From Rostratula benghalensis (lineage: Eukaryota; Chordata; Aves; Charadriiformes; Rostratulidae), in contig VXAI01000192.1 of assembly GCA_013399305.1 (NCBI GenBank), forward strand, positions 587,183-651,182: DNA of 64,000 nt, in the 5' to 3' direction. Numbering within the stretch: position 1 is the first letter of the stretch; the number at the start of each line of letters is the position of its first letter. Below the pieces are notes generated by a model. That model had not been told where the DNA came from. It ran no database searches and saw nothing but the letters and a program-made list of their open reading frames with translations. Shown piece by piece: positions 24,901-36,900 of the stretch. Made by a program: the position numbers and the translations under genes.

Positions 24901-27900
24901 AATTTTCTTCTGAATTGGCCATAAGCAAAATTTGTCACTTGTAGTTTAAAAAATTGATTTGGTCTGCGTTGGGAGATTTGTTGGTGTGTATCCCATTTTT
25001 ACAAAGGAACAAAGGGAGCAATTACTGAGGCGTGAAAACATTAACTTAGATCTGAGTGTATTTTTGTGACAGCTGTGTTCCACTTAGCTCACTATAGTTG
25101 GAAAGCTGACTTGAAATGGAGTCAATTGTAGTCAAGCACTTGATATATGGGGAGAGATGAGAGAAAATTTTGGAGGAAAAGGGACACTTCAGTGTTGTCT
25201 ACAATTGTCTATTGGAAGCGTGTAAATTTTAAAAGCCAGATGGTTCTCAGAGGTACATGGTGAAAGGACGAGAGGCATTGACACAAGTTGCAACAAAGGA
25301 AATTTCAATTAAGAATCTGAAGAAACTTTTCATCATCATTGCAGTCAAAGGCAGGAACAAGGACCCAGAGAGGACATAAAATCTCCATCTTGGAGATACT
25401 CAAATTTCAGCTGGTCAGGTCTCAGAGCAACTTACTGTCTTCGGGTGATTAACTGAGACATTTAATTTTTGTATTACAAAGGACTTGCAGGATTTTAATT
25501 TCAGGAAACTGGCATCAATCTCTGTTGTATAGAGTCCAACCTTTTTCACATTCATGATGAGATAGTAGACCATGCAAATACAGCTCAGCAGGCTTACAGC
25601 CAGCAATAAATAAGATTAGCAGAGAAATTCTAAACTCTAGTAAATATTATTGTAAGTCTCTACAGAAACATCTGGATTTTTGCTGCTCATCATTGGTCCA
25701 AGCCCTGCAGAAAAAGAACTAGGATAGCTTTGGTTCTTTTTTATTGTAAGGTTATGGTAAAGAGGAAGGAGAAGAGAGAATGGTTTGATACTAACAAGTA
25801 GGGCATTTCCCACTTAAATCCTTATTATATCTTCTACTGGCATCAGCAGGGTATGGTAGCAAGCCATGTGACAGCAGAGAATCAAACCTTTCATTATTAT
25901 TTTATCACCCAAATCTCATAACTTGAATCAAATTATAAATTGTACTTATGTGCAGCATCCATTTTCATTGGTTTTCATATTATTTGATTTTGAAATTTGC
26001 AGAAATTTTTCTAAAGTATTCACTTTCTTCCATCTCTTTTTCCTCCCTTCTCCTTTTTCTTCACACTGTTTCTTTGAACAGCAAACCCTTGTCCTGTGCC
26101 TTTCGTAATCCCAGAGAACGCCCTTCTGTCTGAGGTGGATTTTTATGTTGGTCAGAACGTATCCATCAGGTGCAGGGAAGGCTACCAGCTGAAAGGGCAG
26201 TCTGTGATCACCTGTAATGCTGATGAGACCTGGACTCCAGCAACAGCTAAGTGTGAAAGTAAGTACATAAGGTAGAGTTCCACTGGGGCTTAGTACTTTC
26301 CAGAGGGCTGGTGGCCACAGCTGTATCACACAGGAGCGTGACAGCTCAGACGTGTCAACCCAGCTCTCCACCTAGCTGCAGTTATTCTAGAAGAAAAAAA
26401 CTTTTGTCTCCTATTGCCATTTGGAGAAGTGAGAGACCTCTGAGAGATACAGGTACATAAAGGTGACCTACTGAAGACCTATTTCTTCTTCCGTTCTAGA
26501 ACGTTCTATGTGGGTTGATGCCCCAAGAGCACTTGTCCTACTGTCTACTAAGCCCTACTGTAATTTTATTCTCAAGAAGTGGAGCTGGGATTATTTGTTG
26601 TAGACCCTAAATATCCTGAGAATGATCCTGTGCAATTATGGGTGCTGAGGCAAGGGTTGGAGGGTGAAGTGCTGCCCTTTGCTGTGTTCATTGACATTAA
26701 CAGAATGCATGATGTCCTTTAGCAGGCATATATGAAAGCTTTTTGGATTCTGGCAAACAATATTGTTTAGTTCAGACAATGACATCACCTCACTCTACAA
26801 ACCCGGTGTTATGTAAATGCTGGGACCATCTGAAAGCTTTTGGTCTATTTGGTGGACATAGCCACTGTTGCCTTACCTAAAACTGCTGTTCCTGGCCATC
26901 TCCTTGCTCACTGGGTGTATGTAAAATTCTCCCTGTCAGTGTCTGCACCATGAAGACATCCTATTGACTGATGTCTGCCACCTCCCAGGTCCTTTGTGTG
27001 AAGTGCTGTGTCCAGGTTTGGAAACTGTATCATGTAGGCATTGCAGCTCACCAGCCTCTGGGTGATTTCTTTTGTTTAGAGATATCTTGTGGGCCCCCAG
27101 CTCACATAGAGAATGCTCTGATTCGTGGTAGCTTCTATCAGTATGGAGACATGATCACCTACTCGTGCTACAGCGGGTACATGCTGGAGGGGCCCCTGCG
27201 GAGCATTTGCTTAGAAAATGGAACATGGACAACACCACCTACCTGCAAAGGTAAGTCTTTTTTACGAACAGAAACACATCTTAACTTGGTGTAAGCATGG
27301 AGGTGTCATATTAGCTGCAGTAAAATGAAAGTGAAATTTTTGCTAGTTACAGTTCAGTCATGGTTTCACCCAGGGCATTTACAGTGTAAGGTATTGCTTT
27401 ATCATAGAATCATAGAATGGTCCAGGCCAGAAGGGACCTCTAGGGTCATCTAGTCTGACCTCCTTGCAGTCAGCAGGGACACCCCCAACTAGACCAGGTT
27501 ACCCAGGGCCTCATCAAATCTTTCCTTGTATATCTCCAGGGAAGGGGCCTCAACCACCTCCCTGGGCAACCTGTTGCAGTGTTCCACCACCCTCATAGTA
27601 AAGAACCTGTTCCTAATATCCAGTCTAAATCTGCTCTTCTCCAGCTTGAAGCCATTACTCCTCATCCTGTCACTGGAGGCCTTTGTAAACAGGCTCTCCC
27701 CAGCCTTCCTGTAGGCCCCTTTCAGGAACTGGAAGGCTGCTCTTAGGTCTCCCTGGAGCCTTCTCTTCTCCAGACTGAACAACCCCAGCTCCCTCAACCT
27801 ATCCTTGTAGAAGAGGTTCTCCAACCCCCTGATCATCTTTGTGGCCCTCCTCTGGACCCGCTCCATCAGGTCCATGTCCTCCCTACATTGAGGGCTCCAG

Positions 27901-30900
27901 ACCTGCACACAGTACTCCAGGTGAAGTCTCACCAGAGCAGAGTGAAGTGGCAGAGTTACCTTTCTGGATCTGCTGGCAACGCATCTTTTGACGTAGCCCA
28001 GGATGCGATTGGCCTTCTGGGCAGCAAGTGCACACTGCCTGCTCATGTCCAGCTTCTCAGCCATCAGCACCCCCAAGTCCCTTTCCTCAGGGCTGCTTTC
28101 TAATACCTCGTCACCTAGTCTGTATTGATAGTGAGGATTGTTCCGGCCCAGGTGCAGAACCCTGCACTTGCTCTTGTTGAATCTCATGAGGTTCACCTGG
28201 GCCCACCTCTCCCACCTGTTCAGGTCCCTCTGGATGACATCCCATCCCTCTGATGTACTGACACCACCACACAGCTTGGTGTCATCTACAAACTTGCTGA
28301 TGGTGGACTCAATCCCTCTGTCTATATTGTTGATAAAACTGTTAAACAGTACCAGTCCCAGCATGGACCCTTGAGGGACACCACTCTCCATCTAGACCTC
28401 AAGCCATTGAGTACCACCCTCTGGCTGTGACCATCCAGCCAGTTTCTTATCCACCAAACAGTTCACCCATCGAATCCGTATCACTCCAATTTGGCGAGCA
28501 GGATGTTGTGAGGGACCGTGTCAAAAGCCTTACAGAGGTCCAGATAGATCACAATCCATAGGTCGTCTCTTATCTACCAACATAGTCACCCTATCATAGA
28601 AGCCCACTAGGCCTTCTATTTCCAATTGAAAGAGAAGGCTTCCACAATTTTTTTTCTCTTTAGGCCCCATAATCTTACAGGTTTGGGGTTTTTTCCTAGA
28701 ACATTGCATCCCACACCCAGGATCCTCTTTCCTCACGTATTTTGTGAGAAAGTGACAGAACCCATCAACTTTCTGACATGCTCAGCTGTTCCATAGAATC
28801 GTAGAATTATAGAATGGTTAATGTTGGAAGGAACCTTAAAGATCATCAAGTTCCAACCCCCCTGCCACGGGCAGGGACAGCTCCCACTAGACCAGGTTGC
28901 TCAAATCCCCATCCAGCCTGGCCTTGAACACTTCCAGGGTTGGGTCATCCACAGCTTCCCTGGGCAACCTGTTCTCATGCCTCACCACTCTCACAGTAAA
29001 GAATTTTCTTTCTGGTATCTAATCTAATCCTCCCTTCTTCCAATGTAAAGCCGTTACCCCTTAAACACTGCCATTTTTTCACAGTCAAAGATCAAGTACA
29101 GCGGAAAACAACAGTATGAGATCCAATGGGCACTTAGCGTCTCTGCCTCTCACTGTGTTTCGAACATGGCAGCTTCTGAAAATTGTTTTGCAATAAAATA
29201 CTTAAGGTTAGGTTGATACAGCTCACTAAATAATACACACTAAGCACTGCAGAAAATTCATAGTTTTAATGAAATGCCAAAGACAAAGTGTACCCTTTCC
29301 ACCAGTAGGAAAATATCACTTTTTGCTTTGTTGAGCTGAAAAATTCATGTTTAAATAACAGAATTAGTTATTCTACACAGAAGACTCAAATAAATGAAAA
29401 GTTTTGAACAGAAAATGGGGGAAACCAACACAAAACATTGAAGAGAAGATTAACTAATCAGTTAAAAGAAGATATAAGCATCTTCAAAACACTAACTTAA
29501 AACCAAGGATGAGGCATAGTAAAAGGGTTCCAGGGTCACAGGTCTTTGATGGAAGAGACTTTGCCATCTGCCATTTCCATCAGAAGCCTGACTAGCCACC
29601 TGTTGCTGGGTAGCTGTAGAGCAGCTGCACTCTGAAGTCTTATCTCAGATGGTGTCACAGTAACCATACTACAAACTGAGCTCTAGGTGTTTTGTTCAGA
29701 AATGTGAGTATTAAAAGCGAAAAACCTGAGGGCACATCAGTAGCCACATTCCCTCAGCTCAAGAACTCCCACGGAAGACGAAATGTGCCAGAGAGCTCAT
29801 CTGGAAACATTAGAGCCATCATCAAATTGTCAGGTCTGCTTCTCTTCCTGCAAGTTTCAGCTCCAATATTGTTCAGCAACAATATTTCCTCCCTCCGTGG
29901 TGATTTTCTATTTAAGTCAGAAGGCCTATGAAAAAAGAGAGGTCTATGCTGGGCTAAGCCTGACTATTCAGGGTCCCCTCATCAGTTTTTTTATATAATT
30001 TTTAAATAGGAATTCCACCAGCAAAACACTATGAATATGAAGACCTAGACAAGCTAAATTGGCCTACTCTATGAAAGCAGACACTCTAAAATTCTGTATC
30101 TGATAGTTGTGATTGCCTTGCCTAAAAATCATGAATCAGTAGATCATTTTGAGGAGGGAGACCCAAAGCCCAAATAAGTGGGCTTATAACTCCTGGATGT
30201 TTCAGGAACAGAGAGACCACTCCTGAAAAGCAGCGTTCTCCTGGTTATGTGACCAAGGCTTCCCATTGCCATGAAGAATCACCCCTCAAGTAGACAAATG
30301 GAGAAGTTTTACAATGAAAACACCTTCTGATTTACTTCAGATGTTAAGAGGTATCCAAAATGTACAATCCCCAAAACACCAAGCCGTTGCTGAAAATTTT
30401 GCCAAGTATCTCATCATTTCTTTCTCAACTCTAATGAAGGCATCTCTGCATAATAGCTCCGTTACCTAAGAAAGAATACCTTAGCAGAACTATTTGGACA
30501 TTATCTCTTCAGATTGTAACACTTCAGATTCTTCAGCTGCCCCTTTAATATTGCCAGCTATACTTCTAATTCTTATTTAGTATATATATTAGTTACACAC
30601 TAATTACATTAGTTACACTACTTTATGCCAAAAGATGTATTCTGCTAGCAGAGGTTCTTGCCACTGGTTACTAGCAATCTAGAAGGGCTGATCTGCAAAT
30701 CATTGTCAAATGTGTGCTGTTTGCAGCACCACAGAGTCTACTGGGACTGTCCAGAGGAATAAATATTAGGGAAAATTATTTCAAAAAATAAACCAATGAG
30801 GTGGATAGATGATCAAGGTGTAGGGCAAAAAAACAAGAATAACCTGCCTTTTGGTGTGTTCCCCCCTTTTTTTCACCTAAAAGGGGAATTAAAAAGGACC

Positions 30901-33900
30901 AAAGATGTTTCTGAGAGGACTGACCCATGTTTTTGTGACACATTTCAAAATAATCTTTCAAAACTGCTTTATAATTCATTTGAGGGATTTGCCTAACAAA
31001 AGGCCTACAGGACCCAAGCCTTTGTGGTCTACATCAGAAGCAACATGAAAGCACTCTTTGTAATGATTCATGCTGCATTTCTTGTTTTTGGCTCTGAGAG
31101 TTGATTATTAATGTGTCCTGTGCCTGCTTGAAATGTTCTTGCCCGGTTGAACAGGTTAGTTAACGCAAATATTATAATTAAAAAGCAAGACTTCGTTAGC
31201 TTCTTTGGGAGAGCTCTCACCACAGCTGCACTTGCCTGAATCACTGCTGGTTAGAGGTTACAGGCCAGATTCTGATCTGAGTTTCAGGGGTGAGAAGTAT
31301 TAGCCCGGATCTGTCGATGGTAAACACCCGCAGGACTCAGCGGGCTGCACACACGCACACAGCTTGTCTGACTCGCGTTCTTTTCTCTCTGAAATGTTCT
31401 AAAATCTCTCTTGTCTATTTGCTGTCTGCCCACATCTAGCTATCTGGGAGCGGTCAGTGTGGAGCTACCAACCAAACAGTTCATACCCCATCAGCAAACA
31501 AGAGGATTATACGAGGGCAGCTGAGACATGGAGGAAATTGTTCACTTGCAACCACAGGAAAAGTTTTTTGGCAAGGCTGAGAGTAGATATCGGAAATTAT
31601 TTTTCCCCTTCTTACCCATGTTTGTCTTGCAGCAGTACAATGCTTTTGTGTCCTGCAGAGATAATTATCAGGCATGGATTTACAAAAGGATCTTGAAGAT
31701 TAAGATGGATAGCGTGGATCTGATACCACTAACTGAGGTCACAGTTAATGGTTCCCATTCTCTCTCCAGCACATCAGGACTGCATTTGCCCTGCTCACTT
31801 TTACAATGGCAAAAGAGAGAATGAGATCCCAGCCTAACTTCCTGACCCAAGCCTTTCTCTCCTCTTGTCTGCTGAGTGAAGAATAATCCCCACAGCTACA
31901 GACACACAGTCTCTGCCTGCCTAAATTGGTGTGCAACAAGTGCACGCTTAGGGATGATACTTTCTTACTCATTCAGTTTCACAACCAGGATCTGGGCAGA
32001 AATCCAGGAAAAACCTACCTCTGCCTGAGATCTTTGATTGCTGAACAGGATGGAGTTGCCATCCAAATTGATTTTTGTAGATCATGAAATATCCAAATCT
32101 TCTTGATTGACAGGGAGAGAGAAAATACATTTCAGAGACCGCTTTTCATGGGCTTTGAACTTAACATGGGATACCATTTGTACACAAACTTTTTACCTTC
32201 CATCTCACTATATTCATGAGACATTGTTGAGCAGTGTGGATTGTACAAAGCTTTAAATGGTTTTTGATTCAACTTCCATAATCTTTCATTACACAAAGGA
32301 AATCTGGTTGGCACACTATCCTGCTTTAGTCAACACCAAGAGACTAGCTGTCCGCATATTCATAGATAGTTTTACAACAAAAAATTGTTCAAAACACCTG
32401 TTAAAATACTGCAATTTATGTGAACCTTCCAGGGCCTAAGGTCTTTTCCCATTCTCGTTACCAGCAGACATTTGATGGGTAGGCTCTTGAAACTGAAAAA
32501 AATAGAACGTCAAAATCTTTGGACGCATTTCAACAGACTCCAAGCTGTAGCTTGCAGCTTAGCATAGCTTAACTGCAAGAGTGACTCAGGTTTGGCTTTG
32601 TAAGGGGAAGATTTGCTTTCTTTCCAAAGTGGAGCTTGGGTCTGAGCAGCGTTTCGGTGTGCTAACCAGCTGTTTGTATTTAATACTAACGTTAGACAAG
32701 ATCTGAAACACTCAGAGCCTAAGCTCATATTTTGCTCACCTAGTAAGTAATTAAAGATAGGATGCAATTAACAGTTTGCCCTGAGTTTTCTGAGGTTGCT
32801 CTGCGTTCATAACTACCACTAATTAGAAGTTAGTCTGATTACTTATTTGTTCTGTAGTATCGTCTCAAAGCCACAATTTTAGATCTTCTGTATCTAGTAT
32901 TTACACCAACATGACAAGGATTGTGCTTCATCCAATGATCCTTAAGTCTAATATGTTTGTACTGAGCTTGCCACCTGATTTTGTAAAGTAGTCCTGGTTT
33001 CCCTGGGTGTATTGGCCAAGATATGGTGTGCTGTCATACAAACAATGAAGGCCAAAGCCTGCCCAGTCCAGGTAACATATTGGGATAGCCTGGTAGAGTC
33101 CACTTCAAATTCCTCACTTTTATGGTCAGGTACTCATTAACAGGTGGGTGAGCCAAGGAGCACCATCCAGTGTGGATGCTAAGTGAAGTTTATAATCACA
33201 CTTTGGGTTCCACTGGTAATCACTTCACTGTGATGCTGCTGCACTCTTGCTGATCTCTCCTCATTACTCTGGATCATAGTGCGATCAAAATTGCTTGTTC
33301 TACACAGTGTTTAATCTTACTTTCAACAACCCCCGTATTACGCTAGACAGCATTATCTTGGTGTTTCAGACCCAGGTTAGAGGAAAGTTTGATTTTATTT
33401 TAGAGTTAATTTAGAAGAGAGGGGAAAAAGAAGGGGGGTAACAGTTTTTTTTGTTTTGGGTGGGGTTTATTTGTACACAATTATCCAACTAATTCCTTAT
33501 TCACTGAAAAGTCCACCCATCAAATCCACATCTCTCCAACTTAGAGAGGACGATGTTGAGGGTGACCATGTCCAAGACCTTAGAGAAGTCCAGATAGACA
33601 CCATCTGTAGTTCTTTTATTGACCACTGATGTATTCCCTCCATCATAGAAAGCTGCTAGGTTGATCAGGCAGGACTTGCCTGTGGTGAAACCATGCCAGC
33701 TGTCCTCCATGTGCCTTTGCATAGCTTCAAGGAGGTTCTGTTCCATGATCTTCCCAGGCACAGAGGTGATTGATTGCCTTCCCTGTTCCGTTGCTCTTGC
33801 TCATAGTACCTACTCAGATGTACAGAGCCAGAAAAACGGAGCCTTGAAATCAAAGTTAAGTTATGTTTCTGAATCTCACTACGTTTGTTTGTTCTACTCT

Positions 33901-36900
33901 AAACTTTACAACTGTGAAGATCTGTGTGAGATGCTGAAGTACTAAGCTTCTAACTAGATGTCTTGCATTTTTAATGAAATGGTATTGTTTTCAGCTGTGT
34001 GTCGGTTCCCGTGTCAGAATGGCGGCATCTGTGAGCGACCAAATGCCTGCTCATGTCCAGATGGCTGGATGGGTCGTCTGTGTGAAGAGCGTATGTATAC
34101 CACCTCTAAGTGTAATTTTAAAGATGTTGTAGGCAAGACAAGGGAATTTACTGCAGTAAACTGGGTGGAAAAATTAAAGGCTAAAGGCCAAACCCATAAA
34201 AATCATTACTTTATTCTGCTTGATAAATTAGAGGGGACAGAAAGGATGAACTGATTGCTTGTTTCCCAAACCTAAACAAGCACTTTTTTGATAGTTGCGA
34301 TTTTGTTTGTGGGTGCTGGTGGATGCATTTGCTTCTTGGCTTCCTTTTTTATCATCCTGTGATTATGAACCTGTTCAATTCATGTTCAAATAATCAAATG
34401 TATCGCTTTTTCCATGCTGTCCTTCCTGACCTGTGTACCTGTACCCCACAATTCTGTGCTGGTCTTTTGTGGCCTTTGTCTCTGAATATTTAGAGAACTG
34501 AGTCGGGTCTGTTCTGATTGAAAAGAACCAAATCTGACTCTTGGGTCTGTCAGAGATTGTCTAGGTGACACTGGGGATGCCAGTTTATGCCATATTCCCC
34601 ATTTTCTTCATGATGATCTTAGCAAAAGGAATTTGAGAGGGCTAACCCTTTCATGTTGGCGTAGCTACTGCATGGGAAGCCTTGTTACTGTACACACAGT
34701 TAGACACAGAAAAGGAAAGAACTCCTACTGTGTTTAGTACTCAGTATGGCCCTGGCTTAAAGCTTGACTGTGTCCAAGAACACCTGCAGCTGAGGTGGTG
34801 ACGCTGTCACAGATCCAAGTATACATGGAGACCCACAAAAAGATGTGGCACCTCCTCCGTGGCAAGGAATGTGGTTCACACATTTCGCTAGGCAGATGTG
34901 TCACATCTTAAAATGGTCCTTTGAATCCACCTCTGCACCTTTCAAGTCCTCTCTGCGGCAGTGCCAGTCCCACGTGGCACAAATTAGATGTAGATACAGA
35001 ATGAGGAGAAGCAGTTCAGCAAGTTTTATCCTCCTGCATTTACAGAAGCTCCAGCCATTTTGAGCATTCACTCAGCCCATCCCTTGCTGTCCCCTTGTCT
35101 GTCACTGCCACCACAGCCAGACATGCACACTCAGCTCTGCGCATTTCACAGTCTCAGCAGGAGAGGGGTGAGCCTGTGTCTGGCAGAACTGTGTTTGGTA
35201 TGCCACAGTTTATTTCCTTACCTTAACATTAGTAATTATATTTATTTTGTTAAGGATGAAAAGACAAATTTTGTGCCTCCAGTCATTTTGTTCTGTCATC
35301 CCAATTCAGACCCTGTTTTCCTCTATGAGGAAAATGAACAGGCAGCTGACTAGTGAGATCACACTCACACTTGATGAAGATACAGGCACTAATTCTCTCT
35401 CTCTCTCTTTTTTTTTTTTTTTTTCATTTACTTTAGCATAGGTAGTGAGGAAAAGGGAAAAGGATTCCCACAATTGGTTAGTGCCACCTCAATTTTGCAG
35501 CATTGTTTGTCAAGTAAGGTGCACAGTTGAACAGAAAAGATAGGTGTAGTTTCTGGAGTTGAGTGTCTGTTCTGAGAGTCAAAGGGATTTTTGAGAGCTA
35601 GTATTGAGCACTGATCTCAGGCCACAAGTGTGGTCACAGAGCTCTGACTGAATTCAGTCACCTTGTGGTTCACAGGACATTTCACAGATAATAAGACAGC
35701 TTCATCTTCCTCAGAGAGGCCTGGCCACTCTAAGAAACATGCACAGCACTACTAGTTTAACGATATAAACAAGTTAGTGTTGATGATACGGGTTAGTCCT
35801 GTGAGCTGTGTGGAAGTTCACTGTTCTTTTCTTATCCTTGCTGACTTCATCTGCTTAACTTGACCTCTGTTGTGCAGCAGAAGAGGAAGAACCCCTGCAT
35901 CAGTCCTCTTGCAACCCCATCTACCCTCCTAGTATAAAACTCCACTGGAAGTACCACTCAGGGGTCCAGATTTGAGACCCAGCTCATCTCTCGCTCTTAT
36001 TAGAGCATGTTCTCACTATACTTCATCCTGTTAGGGTAGAGGAGATGGTAGTTTTGTGAAGGTACTTGAGTCCTGAACAGTGTGCACATTAGACAGTTTT
36101 GCAGATCTGCTCACAGGAGCAGTGTAGCTTGATTGGTGTTCACTCCTGAGGCCTTCAGCTGCTTGGTATCTGCTTTTTCTTCTCCAAAGCTTCCAGCCCC
36201 AACAGACAGCCCGTTGCACCCAAACTGCCTTGTATCAAAGCTGTCTTTCCATGGGGACTTTGTGGTGTTACCTGTCTCAGCATGTTTTTGCTGGCCCAGA
36301 TCAAGTGCTTTTCTATGGCCAGTGCATAAAGTAACTTGGTTTAGAAGTTGCCTTGTGGGACCCACAAACAATCCAGTTGTTTGTAATTAAAGCATGAACT
36401 GATTTTGTTAACCACTGTCACAGAAGTGGGCAATGTCTGTGAATATTACAGGTGAGAAACAAGCAAACAGCCCTGCTCATTTCCCATAAGCACAGAGCCT
36501 ACAGGCATCATAGTGACTCCAGCAATTGCTCCAGTCTATCCATTTGTTCATCATCATTCCTTCTCATTTCTGGCTGTCACGCCAGTCGTATTTGCTTCTC
36601 ATGCTTTGTGGGAGGATCATACTCAGCTCTGCTGATGCTGCATGCAAATACTTCAAGGGGAAGCAGAGATTCTAATTAAACACAAGTTATTTTCTTACAC
36701 ATTTTATTCTTTGGTTACATGGGAGGTAATTCTTTTCACTGGTTCTCTTTTCCTCCCCTTAGCAATATGCATTCTGCCATGTCTCAATGGAGGTCGCTGT
36801 GTGGCCCCATACCAGTGTGACTGCCCCCCTGGCTGGACTGGCTCTCGCTGCCATACAGGTAAAACTCCTTTCACATCTATTGTTTCTCACTTTTTTGTGA

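Larger units (their letters stand above)
27251..33994 (+). other. SVEP1 intron 17 of window, sushi-to-EGF boundary
   Basis: The longest intron here, 6744 bases, between the last sushi and EGF 8. It holds three antisense CR1 pieces (27401-28612, 28792-29062, about 33482-33805). The 29.1-33.4 kb stretch is unique AT-rich sequence in which I see no sushi or EGF frame; the protein junction TCKG/AVCRF matches the mammalian one, so no exon seems to be missing. Confidence 0.88.

Noticed and set aside
27251..33994. A missing sushi exon in the 6.7 kb intron
   Set aside because: The exon junction T-C-K-G/A-V-C-R-F reproduces the mammalian junction, both sides are phase 1, and no four-cysteine frame is seen.
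34643..34837. Dummy frames reported across N runs (as at 54643-54948)
   Set aside because: Frames built from N are artefacts; the interval given near 34.6 kb also showed only unique intron sequence on inspection.
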